DNA of 64,000 bases from Mesotoga sp. Brook.08.105.5.1 (GCF_002752635.1 NZ_AYTW01000013.1:32546-96545); one strand, 5' to 3'; positions 9,415-18,797 are shown, counted from the first letter of the stretch. The notes: generated by a model from the sequence alone, not told the origin. Numbers and translations: made by a program.

Positions 9415-9692
9415 AGGCTCTTCTCTATATATTTCATGAGTGTTTCCAGCTCCGCTATCTTCTCTTCAATATTGCCGGAAACCACTGCTTCTCTTATGCA
9501 GGTTTCGATATGCTTGTTTACAACTGTTGTGTTTGCCTTTTTGAGGAGCGAGATGACAGCGAGAAGCTGAGTGGAAATATCTATGCAGTATCTCTCTTCT
9601 TCTATCATCTTGATTATGCCGTCTATCTGACCTCTGGCAGTCTTAAGAATCTTGAGAGCCCCGTCGTGTTTGTGATGAGAATGTGTATTCAT
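9411..9692 (-). CDS. csoR: Copper-sensing repressor, CsoR/FrmR family
   Basis: 93 residues. It has the CsoR helical fold with the Cu(I)-ligand set: Cys in ERYCIDIS (about residue 36), then His and Cys in KHIETCIREA (about 61-65). An N-terminal His cluster (HSHHKH) may add metal affinity. The family binds DNA as a tetramer when apo and releases it on Cu(I) binding. It is the last gene of the copper operon and lies 2 bases after copZ. A GC-rich palindrome in front of the operon (12573-12597) is its probable operator, so it should be autoregulated. Zn or formaldehyde sensing by other family members is less likely given the neighbours. Confidence 0.9.
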   Translation of the reverse strand: MNTHSHHKHDGALKILKTARGQIDGIIKMIEEERYCIDISTQLLAVISLLKKANTTVVNKHIETCIREAVVSGNIEEKIAELETLMKYIEKSL

Positions 9693-9694
9693 AA

Positions 9695-9901
9695 TTACTC
9701 TCTGATTCCCCTAAATGAATAACCTGCATCTTCAATACTCTCTCTCAAGCGGTTCTCTTCAATATTCTTGGTTGTGAAGATTTCTGCGATTCCTTCATCA
9801 ATGTCTACCACTGCGTCCTCCACGCCTTCCACAGACTTCAACGCTCTTTCCACTCGCATTTTGCAGTGATTACAGCTCATTCCTCCAATTTCAAGCTTCA
9901 T
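9695..9901 (-). CDS. copZ: Copper chaperone CopZ
   Basis: 68 residues forming a single heavy-metal-associated (ferredoxin-like) domain. The metal site GMSCNHC lies at residues 7-13, and the C-terminal AGYSFRGI is typical. It carries Cu(I) to the N-terminal domains of CopA. It lies between copA and csoR on the same strand with gaps of 13 and 2 bases. The start ATG follows GGAGGAA. Confidence 0.92.
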   Translation of the reverse strand: MKLEIGGMSCNHCKMRVERALKSVEGVEDAVVDIDEGIAEIFTTKNIEENRLRESIEDAGYSFRGIRE

Positions 9902-9914
9902 AGTATTCCTCCTT

Positions 9915-12356
9915 CTAGATTCGTACTCTCTTCAACCTCAGTGCGTTTGCGACTACACTAACACTGGAAAAGGCCATGGCTGCACCGGCTATCATAGGGT
10001 TAAGCTTTATTCCGGCCACTTTGTAAAGGAGACCGGCTGCCACTGGTATTCCAATAACGTTATAGAAAAAGGCCCAGAAGAGATTCTCTTTGATGTTTCT
10101 GATGGTTGCTCTGGATAGCTTTATTGCCTTCGGAACATTATTAAGATTGTCGCTGATAAGAACGACGTCTGAAGACTCGATAGCGATGTCGGTTCCCGAT
10201 CCGACGGCAATGCTTATATCGGCCTCCGCCAGTGCTGGGGAATCGTTTATCCCGTCGCCAACCATCATGACGGTCTTGCCTTCTTTCTTAAGATCAGCAA
10301 CCTTTCTCGCCTTGTCTTCGGGCATTACTTCGGCAAGGACATTCTCGATTCCTACCTGTTCTGCGATTGCTTTCGCGGTCCTAGTATTGTCTCCCGTCAT
10401 AATATAGGTATCTATTCCCATTTCTTTCAGCGTTGATACGGCTTCCAAAGAATTTTCTTTCACAACATCTGCAATTCCAAACACCGCCGCCGGTTTGCCG
10501 TCTACGGAGACAGAAACGGGGGTCATTCCCTTGCTGGAAACCTTGTCCACTAACTCCATCTCTTCCGCAGATAGACCAACAAAATGGTGATTCCCGATTC
10601 GTACCTCTCTCCCGTTAACTACTGCGATGATTCCCTTTCCAGGGTAAGCCTCGAATGAAGAGACTTGCAGCAATGTGCCGTAATAAGCAATCGAAATAGC
10701 CGAGTCTAGAGGATGAGAGCTTCTTCTGGCGATGCTTGCAGACAGTTGTAATACCTGATCGCGATCTAGAGATCCCATTGTGTGAATGTCTACAAGCTCA
10801 GGTCTTCCTCGCGTTATGGTTCCTGTCTTGTCGAATACGATAGCATCAACCTTATGGGTTACTTCCAGAGCTTCTCCGTTTCTAAAGAGAATCCCCAACT
10901 CTGCTCCCTTTCCTGTGCCGACCATGATTGCTGTAGGAGTAGCGAGTCCCAGGGCGCAAGGACAGGCAATCACAAGGACTGCGATCATCATTGACATGGA
11001 GAACGCGAATCCGTAGCCTAGGAGTATCCAAGTAAGAAAGGTGACTGCAGCAGCAATAAGTACAAAGGGCACGAAGTAGCCGCTCACGATATCTGCCATC
11101 CTTGCTATCGGAGCCTTAGAAGACTGAGCATCTTCAACGAGCTTTATTATTCTCGATAAAACTGTATCGCTCCCTACTACAGTAGCCTTCATCTCAAATA
11201 TTCCGCTGATGTTTGTTGTGCCGCCGATCACCTTAGCACCCTTCTGAACGTCAACGGGGATAGATTCCCCGGTTATTACCGATTGATCGATGGAGCTCGT
11301 TCCTTCCAAGATTTCCCCGTCTACCGGAATTCTCATTCCGGGCTTGACAAGGAGAGTATCTCCAACCTCGGTTTCCTCGATCGCAATTTCTTCGAAGCCG
11401 TTGCCCCTCTTCACATAAGCCGTTTCCGGAGATAGACTAATTAACTTCATTATTGCATCGGAAGTTCTGCCTCTCGAAAGGTTCTCTAGATATTTACCAA
11501 GCGAGATCAAAGCAATAATCACTCCTGCCGATTCAAAATAGAGATCTGCTACGTAAACGTGGTTACCAAGAGCGATTTGAGCCGTTGCAAAGATACCGTA
11601 CGCAAACGCTGCGCCTGTTCCGAGACCAACAAGACTATCCATATTTGGATTGCCTCTGAAGAGATTCGGTATTCCCTTAAGATAAAAATCCTTTCCGGCA
11701 ATTACTATCGGGACTGTTAAGAACAGCTGAATCATAGCGAAGTTCAACGGATTTATATGAGGATCTATGATTATGGGCAATCTGAGCCCGACCATATGGC
11801 CCATGGCAACTATCAACAAGGGCAGAGCAAAGATTGCGGAGAATACCAGCTTCCTCTTGTAAGAGAGCGTCGCCGCCTCTTTTCTTAAGCGGCTTGCTGC
11901 AAGGTTTTCCGTTATGAGGCCTCCAGCCTTATAGCCTGCCTTTTCGACGGCCGCCTTAACTTGACCGATTCTAAGAGCGTCGGGATCATACTCAAAGGAA
12001 ACGGTATCTGAGGATAGATTCACGCTGACGCTCTTGATACCTTCTAGTCTACCGATCGCTTTCTCAACAGCTACAGAACATGCTGCGCAGGTCATGCCAT
12101 CAATTTCCATTACGGCCTTTCTTCCGGACTTCACTTCTTTGAGCGAGTAGCCAGAGTTTTCCACTGTTTCAAACAGCATTTCTCTATCTATTTTGTTTGC
12201 AGCTTCGATAGAAAGTCTTTCCGTTGAAAGATTGACGGTCGCACTCTTCACCCCTGCGATTTTCAAGGCAGCTCTTTCAACCGCTTTTGCACAGGCTGCG
12301 CAGGTCATACCTTCAACGAAATACTCTTCTTTCATATGATTCTTCTCAAAACTCAT
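9915..12356 (-). CDS. copA: Copper-exporting P1B-type ATPase CopA
   Basis: 813 residues, usual length for a two-domain CopA. Two HMA domains carry GMTCAACAKAVE (about 15) and GMTCAACSVAVE (about 88). Eight membrane helices follow, with the Cu(I) transport motif CPCALGLATP in TM6. Also present are TGES in the actuator domain, the phosphorylation loop DKTGTIT, the HP motif (SSHPLD) and the GDGINDSPAL hinge. All catalytic residues are present. It exports cytosolic Cu(I) using CopZ as donor. One base separates it from the upstream SHOCT gene stop, so translation is probably coupled. Confidence 0.96.
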   Translation of the reverse strand: MSFEKNHMKEEYFVEGMTCAACAKAVERAALKIAGVKSATVNLSTERLSIEAANKIDREMLFETVENSGYSLKEVKSGRKAVMEIDGMTCAACSVAVEKAIGRLEGIKSVSVNLSSDTVSFEYDPDALRIGQVKAAVEKAGYKAGGLITENLAASRLRKEAATLSYKRKLVFSAIFALPLLIVAMGHMVGLRLPIIIDPHINPLNFAMIQLFLTVPIVIAGKDFYLKGIPNLFRGNPNMDSLVGLGTGAAFAYGIFATAQIALGNHVYVADLYFESAGVIIALISLGKYLENLSRGRTSDAIMKLISLSPETAYVKRGNGFEEIAIEETEVGDTLLVKPGMRIPVDGEILEGTSSIDQSVITGESIPVDVQKGAKVIGGTTNISGIFEMKATVVGSDTVLSRIIKLVEDAQSSKAPIARMADIVSGYFVPFVLIAAAVTFLTWILLGYGFAFSMSMMIAVLVIACPCALGLATPTAIMVGTGKGAELGILFRNGEALEVTHKVDAIVFDKTGTITRGRPELVDIHTMGSLDRDQVLQLSASIARRSSHPLDSAISIAYYGTLLQVSSFEAYPGKGIIAVVNGREVRIGNHHFVGLSAEEMELVDKVSSKGMTPVSVSVDGKPAAVFGIADVVKENSLEAVSTLKEMGIDTYIMTGDNTRTAKAIAEQVGIENVLAEVMPEDKARKVADLKKEGKTVMMVGDGINDSPALAEADISIAVGSGTDIAIESSDVVLISDNLNNVPKAIKLSRATIRNIKENLFWAFFYNVIGIPVAAGLLYKVAGIKLNPMIAGAAMAFSSVSVVANALRLKRVRI

Positions 12357-12357
12357 C

Positions 12358-12552
12358 TTATTTCTCCTCGGACAGTGTTTTTTTCAGTTCCTCGTACTGC
12401 TCGATAGAGATCTCTCCGTTAGCCAATCTTTCTCTGAGAACTCTCATTTCTTTATCATATGAGGAGGAGACAGCCATTCGACTCTTCAAGATGTCGGGTT
12501 TAAGAAAGAATACTATAGCAAAGATTACTATTAGGAATCCAAAGAACATCAT
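12358..12552 (-). CDS. Small membrane-anchored SHOCT-domain protein
   Basis: 64 residues. One N-terminal membrane helix (FFGFLIVIFAIVFFL) is followed by a short charged linker and a C-terminal SHOCT motif (LRERLANGEISIEQYEELKK). SHOCT modules are thought to mediate oligomerisation. It is the first gene of the copper operon, directly behind the CsoR-type operator, and abuts copA. Similar tiny proteins precede copper ATPase genes in other anaerobes. A role in assembling or tuning CopA is an inference from position only. Confidence 0.75.
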   Translation of the reverse strand: MMFFGFLIVIFAIVFFLKPDILKSRMAVSSSYDKEMRVLRERLANGEISIEQYEELKKTLSEEK

Positions 12553-12572
12553 CGTATCACCTCTTCTATCGG

Positions 12573-12632
12573 GTACCTCCCCCTCCGGGGGTAGGGTTTT
12601 TTAATAATACTATAAATTCTATCGGATTTCAA
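12573..12632 (-). promoter_or_regulatory. Promoter and CsoR-type operator of the copper operon
   Basis: On the minus strand, TTGAAA (12632-12627) and TATTAT (12609-12604) are separated by exactly 17 bases. Directly downstream is the GC-rich imperfect palindrome CTACCCCCGGAGGGGGAGG, ending at the SHOCT-gene ribosome site. CsoR operators in other bacteria are inverted C-tract/G-tract sequences of this kind overlapping the promoter. Repressor identity is inferred from the operon. Confidence 0.65.
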
Positions 12633-12774
12633 CCCAATACTTGAGGAATTTGTATAGCAGTATTAGGGCAAGGGTTAGAAGCAGAACCAATAGTGAAGAG
12701 AGAATGGATAAATTAGATTCTACTCGGCGAACCCGATTGCCGATCTGTTCTTATCATGACACCATCTGACTGAG

Positions 12775-13305
12775 TTAACGGATTCCATTTTCTAAAGTTT
12801 CGACCAGTTTCCTGCAGAAGTCAGGGATGTCCTTCACAACTCTTCCCCAAACTAGATTGCCATCAACCAATGCTGGCTCGTCTACCCAAACTGCACCAGC
12901 ATTTATTAGGTCATCTTTTATTCCTTCGCTTCCGACAGATTTTGAACCTTCTACGATTCCGGCTGAAATGCCGACAAGGCCCGCGTGACATATCATCCCA
13001 ATAACTTTTCTCCTTTCATGAGCGCTCTTTACTAACTTTTTTACTTCTTCATATCGTCTCAGTTTGTCGGGAGCCCACCCTCCGGGTATAAGAACTCCAT
13101 CCAGCCTTGAAACATCTATCGACTCGAAGTCTGAGTCGGATACTGCCTGAAGACATCCCTTACCGCTGAATTGCTTGTCTTTTTCTTTGCCAGCTATGAT
13201 TACTTCTGCCCCTTCCTCTAGAAGACGCATCACGGGGACCCAGAATTCGAGATCCTCAAATCCATTTTCAACCAAGACCACCACTCTTTTTCCTTTAAGT
13301 CTCAC
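12775..13305 (-). CDS. DJ-1/PfpI family protein
   Basis: About 176 residues from the GTG at 13305, which has AGGAGGT five bases upstream; the frame is open further but without a ribosome site. The DJ-1/PfpI fold is shown by VLVENGFEDLEF (conserved Glu), the LIPGGWAPDKLR loop and the nucleophile elbow GMICHAG (Cys). Related proteins act as proteases, deglycases or chaperones, and the reaction here is not determinable. The adjacent His after Cys is typical of the PfpI subgroup. It lies 18 bases after the hydrolase stop and is probably co-transcribed with it. Confidence 0.85.
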   Translation of the reverse strand: MRLKGKRVVVLVENGFEDLEFWVPVMRLLEEGAEVIIAGKEKDKQFSGKGCLQAVSDSDFESIDVSRLDGVLIPGGWAPDKLRRYEEVKKLVKSAHERRKVIGMICHAGLVGISAGIVEGSKSVGSEGIKDDLINAGAVWVDEPALVDGNLVWGRVVKDIPDFCRKLVETLENGIR

Positions 13306-13322
13306 AACACACCTCCTAAATG

Positions 13323-14240
13323 CTAAAGAGTTATTATAAACCATTCCAGAGTAGCTTCAATGATCTCCCTCACCTTATCTTGCCTGTCGAAAAGATCGAA
13401 GATGTGACCGGAGTCCTGTTCAAGCAGTCTGTTTACCCCTTTATGGTACGTAATGAAAAGTCTAGAGACTTCTGGTTGGGGAAAGACAAGATCATCCTTC
13501 AGACCCGAAACGACGAGAAGCGGTCCTGTGTAGGATACAATTTCTGCCACAGGATTCACTGAAAACAACTCGTCGAAAAACTCCTTTCTCAGCACAGTAA
13601 TTCCCCCCCAAGAGATGCTTGCCACTATTTCCTCAAAGGGAGTCGCGTTCGTGGCTCGCTCGACAGAGTCTACTCCTAGCAGTGCGGAATATGTGTGAAT
13701 GGGTATAGCAACGGCCGACCAGAGAGCAACACTCCTTACTCTGGAATCGCGGGCGGCGAGACAAGCTGCCACTAGACCACCTTGACTGAGGCCGACAACT
13801 CCGATCCTGTTGCTGTCAGCGTTCTCGAGTGATTGAAGGAAGGAGATCGATGAAATTGCGTCAGATACCTGTTTGTTGAAGGTAGTATCCTTCCACTCTC
13901 CTTCACTAATCCCGGATCCTCTGAAGTCAAACCTTAGAGATGAGATGCCTCTTTCGGCGAAGATTCTCGCAGTCATCTCAAAAAGCGATTCTTCTGAATC
14001 GTTTACTAATAGATCATCCATATGTCCAAGGAATCCATGAAGAAGAATTATTACAGGCGCAGGAGTCTGCAGAAGCTCTGGTTCGGTAAGTATTCCATTT
14101 ATCCTCTGTCCTTCATTGAAAAAGTGGACTGCTGTCTTCGAAATCTCACTGCGAGAATGGGTCGTGATAGCATGAGAAGAGACTGTCAGGAAGAAGAGAA
14201 CGACCATTAATAGCACTGTCGATAAAATGTGTTTTTTCAC
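13323..14240 (-). CDS. Secreted alpha/beta hydrolase
   Basis: 305 residues with an N-terminal signal peptide (about 1-24). The alpha/beta hydrolase fold shows the oxyanion strand ILLHGFLG, the nucleophile elbow GVVGLSQGG (Ser), a late acid LKDDLVFP (Asp) and catalytic His in DSGHIFDLFD. The pattern matches the acyl esterase / BAAT-like dienelactone hydrolase branch. Substrate is unknown. It heads a two-gene unit with the DJ-1 protein. Its start is preceded by GGAGGTGCG. Confidence 0.8.
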   Translation of the reverse strand: MKKHILSTVLLMVVLFFLTVSSHAITTHSRSEISKTAVHFFNEGQRINGILTEPELLQTPAPVIILLHGFLGHMDDLLVNDSEESLFEMTARIFAERGISSLRFDFRGSGISEGEWKDTTFNKQVSDAISSISFLQSLENADSNRIGVVGLSQGGLVAACLAARDSRVRSVALWSAVAIPIHTYSALLGVDSVERATNATPFEEIVASISWGGITVLRKEFFDELFSVNPVAEIVSYTGPLLVVSGLKDDLVFPQPEVSRLFITYHKGVNRLLEQDSGHIFDLFDRQDKVREIIEATLEWFIITL

Positions 14241-14421
14241 GCACGCACCTCCGGGCTTTCCAGATATTCCATATTCAATTCTACGCTTCGAAGTCTGTCA
14301 GAAAACCTGGATCAGTGCTCAAAGTCAGCATAGTTCTCTTCCGAGCTAAGAATAGCGTCCGCGAGGCGCACTGTATTCGGAAGTTGCTTCATGCTAAAAT
14401 AAACAAATAGAAGGTGGGAGA

Positions 14422-16599
14422 GTGGCCAGAACAGAAATTGATGCTCAGATTCTTCTGAGCGACCTCGAAAGTATTCTTCAATATCGCCTCAAAAGGAGAG
14501 ACAAGGAGCGGATTTTCGACGCCTACGAGTTTGCGCGCTTTCATCATCAGGAGCAAATGAGAGACTCGGGTGAGCCGTTCATAAGTCACCCGGTAGAAGT
14601 CGCGAAGATTCTTGCCCAGTTCTCGGCCGACAATGATACTATAGTCGCTGGGATACTTCATGACATAGTTGAAGATTGCGATGTGCCGCTTTCCGAGATA
14701 GCTGAGAAGTACGGTGATACGGTTGCTCTGATCGTCGATGGTGTGACGAAGATAAGCAATTTGAAGCTCAACGAAAAGCTTGAGTCGAAGATAGTGAAGT
14801 CGAGAATGAAGGTCGAGACTCTACGCAAAATGCTTCTCGCGTTATCAGAAGACCCGAGGATCATAATCGTCAAACTTGCAGACAGGCTTCACAACATGCG
14901 AACTCTTGACTTCCTCAAGGATCCAGAGAAGAAGCGCGACAAGGCCAAAGAGACGATCCAAATCTATGCTCCAATAGCTCACAGAATAGGTATGCACAGA
15001 ATACAGGCAGAGCTTGAAGATCTTGCCTTTAAGTTCGAGTATCCTGAGGAATTCAAGGAACTGAAGTTCAAGGTCAACAAGAAGCTTAAAGAGCGTCAGG
15101 ACATAATGGATGAGTATAAGGAGATAGTGCTCAGAGAACTGAGAAAGAACAGGATACCTGCTTTGATAGAAGGCAGAGTGAAACACCTTTATAGCATATG
15201 GCAGAAGATGATAAAGAAGAACAGATCCTTCGACGAGGTGTTCGATCTTATTGCCCTGAGGATAATTACGGGTGACGAAGTGAATTGCTATAAGATTTTG
15301 GGCGCAGCACACTCTCTATGGCCTCCGATGCCTGGTAGGTTCAAAGACTACATTGCCGCACCGAAGTCGAACGGTTATAAGTCGCTTCACACAACCCTGA
15401 TTACCCACAGAGGAGAGCCTCTTGAGATTCAGATAAGAAGCGAGAGAATGCACAAGGAGGCCGAATATGGAGTGGCCTCTCACTGGGTCTACAAAGAGGG
15501 AATTGATGTAAGGGATAGAACCTGGTTTACACAGCTCGTCGATTGGCAAAAGGATTTCATCGAGAGTTTCAAGGACATGGAGTCGATTTCTCGCGAACTT
15601 GAGGTCGAAGAGGTGTTTGTCTTCACGCCGAAAGGCGAGGTTGTTCATCTTCCAAAAGGAGCCACACCGATCGATTTTGCCTACGCAATTCACACGGAAG
15701 TGGGCCATCATTACGCGGGTGCGAAGGTTAATGACCGGCTAGTTCCTGTCAATTATGAACTAAAGCTCGGAGACAGAGTTGAGGTTGTCGTAAACAAGGC
15801 AAGTGAAGGTCCAAGTCTTGACTGGTTGAAGTATGTCAGGGCAAATTCTACAAAGGCAAAGATAAAGAGATACTTCAAAAATGAGTATTCGGCGAAACTC
15901 GTTGAAAGAGGTAAGGAGATATTCAGAAAGATCAGCAGACGGCTCTCCGTATCGATGGATGACTTGATAGAGGGAGAGCAGATAAAGTCCCTGATGAGCC
16001 GACTGGGGGCGCACAACGAAAACGATCTCTTTAGCAAGCTTGGCGACGGGTCGATAACGATGGGAGAGGTACTCAGTCTTCTTGCACCGAAGGAAGAAGA
16101 GATAGATGTTCTTCCCGAAGAGACCGAATTGATCAAACAGAAACAGGCGAAGGGGAACGAAGTCGTTGTTGGCGGCGAGACTGGAATCGCCGTCTACTTT
16201 GCCAAATGTTGTACTCCTCTTCCGGGCGACGACATAATCGCGGTGATGAGCAGCAGGGGTATATCAATTCACAACCGCAACTGCCGAAATCTGAAAGACA
16301 TAAGTGAGGATAAGCTCGTGGATGCCCACTGGAACCTTGTAACGGGAGGGAGATTCAGTGCCTGGATTGTTGTGGAGTTTGACAGCACGGATAGAACTCT
16401 TATAAATAAGTTTCTTGAGAGACTGGAAAACAAGAATGCAAAAGTAATGAAGTACTCCGTTGAAGCAGGAAAGTGGGGATATGATACACTGATTGCGAAT
16501 ATCCTTGTAAAGGATGTTGCCCATCTGACTTTGGTGATGGAGAACCTCAGGGGTATGAAGGGTGTTCAAAACGTGAAGAGATTTGGAGGGGTTGCGTGA
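14422..16599 (+). CDS. rel: Bifunctional (p)ppGpp synthetase/hydrolase (Rel/SpoT)
   Basis: 725 residues, full family length. The HD hydrolase domain comes first (HPVEVA, GILHDIVED, LADRLHNMRT). Then comes the synthetase domain (RIITGDEVNCYKILGAAHSLW, KDYIAAPKSNGYKSLHTT, EIQIRSERMHKEAEYG). The C-terminal regulatory half has a TGS domain (VFVFTPKGEVVHLPKGAT, about 395-460), a helical/zinc-finger region (FAKCCTPLPGDDI) and a terminal ACT domain. Both catalytic sites look intact. The start is a GTG with AGGTGGGAG upstream. Its stop overlaps the dtd start by 4 bases, and it heads a long operon. Confidence 0.96.
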   Translation: MARTEIDAQILLSDLESILQYRLKRRDKERIFDAYEFARFHHQEQMRDSGEPFISHPVEVAKILAQFSADNDTIVAGILHDIVEDCDVPLSEIAEKYGDTVALIVDGVTKISNLKLNEKLESKIVKSRMKVETLRKMLLALSEDPRIIIVKLADRLHNMRTLDFLKDPEKKRDKAKETIQIYAPIAHRIGMHRIQAELEDLAFKFEYPEEFKELKFKVNKKLKERQDIMDEYKEIVLRELRKNRIPALIEGRVKHLYSIWQKMIKKNRSFDEVFDLIALRIITGDEVNCYKILGAAHSLWPPMPGRFKDYIAAPKSNGYKSLHTTLITHRGEPLEIQIRSERMHKEAEYGVASHWVYKEGIDVRDRTWFTQLVDWQKDFIESFKDMESISRELEVEEVFVFTPKGEVVHLPKGATPIDFAYAIHTEVGHHYAGAKVNDRLVPVNYELKLGDRVEVVVNKASEGPSLDWLKYVRANSTKAKIKRYFKNEYSAKLVERGKEIFRKISRRLSVSMDDLIEGEQIKSLMSRLGAHNENDLFSKLGDGSITMGEVLSLLAPKEEEIDVLPEETELIKQKQAKGNEVVVGGETGIAVYFAKCCTPLPGDDIIAVMSSRGISIHNRNCRNLKDISEDKLVDAHWNLVTGGRFSAWIVVEFDSTDRTLINKFLERLENKNAKVMKYSVEAGKWGYDTLIANILVKDVAHLTLVMENLRGMKGVQNVKRFGGVA

Positions 16600-17042
16600 G
16601 GGCCGTAGTTCAAAGAGTTAGCAAGGCCAAGGTAACCGTAAGTGGGAGAATAACTGGAGAGATTGATAAGGGCCTTCTTGTTCTTGTTGGGATCGGTCGA
16701 GACGATGACGGGAGTGACGTGGAATGGCTGGTTGATAAGACACTCAATCTTCGTGTGTTTGAAGACGAAAATGAGAAGATGAATCTTTCGCTAATAGATG
16801 TCTCGGGAGCGCTTCTTGCCATTTCACAATTCACAATAATGGGCGACGCCAGAAAGGGAAGAAGGCCTTCTTTCACCGAAGCTGCCAAACCGGAAGCGGC
16901 CAGAGCGCTTTTCAACGATTTTCTCCAGATGGCGTCTAAGACTGTGAAAGTTGAAACAGGGATCTTCCAGGCTCACATGGATGTAGAGCTTGTTAACAGT
17001 GGGCCGGTAACGATTCTATTGGATTCAAAGAGAGTATTTTAG
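16596..17042 (+). CDS. dtd: D-aminoacyl-tRNA deacylase
   Basis: 148 residues, standard DTD length. It starts MRAVVQRVSKAKVTV. The substrate-site motif ISQFTIMGDARKGRRPSF and the cis-proline motif VNSGPVTILLDS are both present. It removes D-amino acids (and glycine misacylated on tRNA-Ala) from tRNA, protecting translation. The GTG start overlaps the rel stop (GTGA), and the rel-dtd order is common across bacteria. It is followed after 11 bases by the OmpH-like gene. Confidence 0.95.
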   Translation: MRAVVQRVSKAKVTVSGRITGEIDKGLLVLVGIGRDDDGSDVEWLVDKTLNLRVFEDENEKMNLSLIDVSGALLAISQFTIMGDARKGRRPSFTEAAKPEAARALFNDFLQMASKTVKVETGIFQAHMDVELVNSGPVTILLDSKRVF

Positions 17043-17053
17043 GAGGTGTTCTT

Positions 17054-17551
17054 GTGAAGAGATCCATGAAATTTATTCTTATCGTAATAATGGTTGCGGC
17101 GGTCGGGGCGATTGTTGTCTCTGAGAGCAGTGCGGGGCCTTCCAATCCTGCAAAAATCGCGTTTGCAGATATGCAGAAAGTCCTTGAGTCAACGAGAGAC
17201 TGGGTTACATTGAATACCGACTATCAGAAAGACACTCAGTTTTATCAGGGCCAGTTGGATAGCTTGAGTAGAGAGTATCAGGACTTGGCGAACTCTGGGG
17301 CTAGTCAAGAAGCGCTTCTCCAGAAGCAACAGGAGATTCTTACCAAGAAGAGTCAGTACGAACAGACACTGGAAACTACTTACAATGCAAAACTGCAGGT
17401 CATATTGGAACAGGTTAACAAGAGAATCAGAGATTACGCAACGTTTATTGGTATAGACATGGTAATATCCGACGAAATAGTTGTATATGGTTCTTCTGCT
17501 TACAATATTACTGACGCGATAATCGAGTATATGAAAGGGTTTCAGAATTGA
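17054..17551 (+). CDS. OmpH/Skp-like periplasmic chaperone
   Basis: 165 residues with a signal peptide (about 1-28, VSESSAG). It then has the Skp start KIAFADMQKVLEST, a long coiled-coil (about 55-125) and a C-terminal strand/helix (IDMVISDEIVVYGS). Skp trimers hold outer-membrane proteins during transit, which fits the outer sheath of Thermotogota. GTG start, AGGAGGTG ribosome site. The next gene begins inside its stop codon region. Specific clients are unknown. Confidence 0.8.
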   Translation: MKRSMKFILIVIMVAAVGAIVVSESSAGPSNPAKIAFADMQKVLESTRDWVTLNTDYQKDTQFYQGQLDSLSREYQDLANSGASQEALLQKQQEILTKKSQYEQTLETTYNAKLQVILEQVNKRIRDYATFIGIDMVISDEIVVYGSSAYNITDAIIEYMKGFQN

Positions 17552-18270
17552 GTGATCCTTCTTATCTGAAATGCGAACATCTTGACAAGCGCTACGGAAG
17601 AAGAAGAGTACTGAAGGATGTATCAATAGAGGCATCATCGCTTGAGGTGGTGGGACTGCTTGGACCCAACGGTGCAGGCAAGACCACCGCCTTCAAGTCT
17701 ATTCTCGGAATAGTTATTCCGAACACTGGGAGTATATTTCTCAATGGCGAGAATATAACTCATCTTCCAATCCACGAAAGAGCCAAGAGAGGAATAGCTT
17801 ACCTTCCGCAGGAGACATCGATTTTCAGGGGACTCAAGGTGATTGAAAACCTGACGATGGTCATGAGACTTACCGGTCAAGAAGAAAGTCACTATGAGAG
17901 GGCGAGCGAGATACTGGATGAGTTCGGAATCCTTTCGTTGAAAGATCAGGTTGCTTCGTCGATATCGGGTGGGGAGAAGAGAAGACTGGAATTTGCCAGG
18001 ACGATGACCCTTTCTCCTTCATTCATACTTCTCGATGAGCCTTTCGTGGGAATAGATCCTATGACTGTGAAGGATATTCAGAAGATGATCAGAAAGCTTA
18101 AGAGCAGGGGAATAGGTGTTATAGTTACGGACCACGATGTCTCTTCTATAGCAAAAGTTGTTGACAGACTCTATGTGTTGTACAAGGGAGAAGTCATCTC
18201 TTCCGGAGACCCGGAAGAGGTCCTTGGAGACAGCCAGGTTGTCGAGAAGTATCTGGGAAGTGACGATTGA
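17548..18270 (+). CDS. LptB-like ABC transporter ATP-binding protein
   Basis: 240 residues of a complete ABC ATPase. It has Walker A GPNGAGKTT, Q-loop LPQETSIF, signature SGGEKRRLE, Walker B ILLDEPFVGID and an H-loop in VTDHDV. SGGEKRR and YLPQETSIFRGL closely follow LptB, the motor of lipopolysaccharide export. It sits directly after the Skp-like gene; LptF/LptG are not in the window, while an LptA-like protein is encoded at 39.7 kb. Thermotogota lack typical LPS, so its lipid cargo, if any, is unclear. The TTG start overlaps the preceding stop. Confidence 0.8.
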   Translation: MSDPSYLKCEHLDKRYGRRRVLKDVSIEASSLEVVGLLGPNGAGKTTAFKSILGIVIPNTGSIFLNGENITHLPIHERAKRGIAYLPQETSIFRGLKVIENLTMVMRLTGQEESHYERASEILDEFGILSLKDQVASSISGGEKRRLEFARTMTLSPSFILLDEPFVGIDPMTVKDIQKMIRKLKSRGIGVIVTDHDVSSIAKVVDRLYVLYKGEVISSGDPEEVLGDSQVVEKYLGSDD

Positions 18271-18797
18271 TGCTTCATGTCGCTGTAATTGGTTATTCGG
18301 GCCCCACGGACAGAAGTCCCGTGAAGGAGCTTCAAGTAGTCTGTGAAGAAGTTGGAAGAACTCTTGCAAGGCGTGGTCACGTTGCAATGACAGGTGGGAG
18401 AGACGGAGTAATGGAACTTGTTTCAAGATCTATGTCGGAAGAGGGAGGTCGGGTAGTTGGAGTACTTCCTATCGGAGACGAGGGCAACGAGCACAATGAG
18501 ATCAGGATAAGAACCGGGATGGATTTTGCTATGAGATCCCTGATACTTACAAAATCAGCCGATGTAGTAATCTCTATTGGAGGTCAGGCGGGAACTCTGC
18601 TGGAAGTAGTTTCTTCGTACTCATATGGCCGTTCAGTAATCCTAATGGAGGGTACCGGCGGCTGGACAGACAGAATCAGATCTGTGTTAATTGACGGCAA
18701 GTATCTTGACGAGAGAAAGACTGTAGAAATGAAGCTGGCAAGTAATATAGAAGATCTTGAGACGTACCTTGAGGAGGCTGAAAATGGTAAGGTGTAG
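18270..18797 (+). CDS. LOG-like / TIGR00725-type nucleotide-binding protein
   Basis: 175 residues from the ATG overlapping the previous stop (TGATG); a TTG one codon earlier is possible. The Rossmann-like fold has VAVIGYSGP, MTGGRDGVME and SIGGQAGTLLEV, which correspond to the PGGxGTxxE loop of lysine-decarboxylase-like/LOG proteins. Known LOG enzymes hydrolyse cytokinin-type nucleotides, but bacterial members of this subgroup are largely uncharacterised and lack the strict PGGxGTxxE. Its last 14 bases overlap gltX. Confidence 0.75.
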   Translation: MLHVAVIGYSGPTDRSPVKELQVVCEEVGRTLARRGHVAMTGGRDGVMELVSRSMSEEGGRVVGVLPIGDEGNEHNEIRIRTGMDFAMRSLILTKSADVVISIGGQAGTLLEVVSSYSYGRSVILMEGTGGWTDRIRSVLIDGKYLDERKTVEMKLASNIEDLETYLEEAENGKV

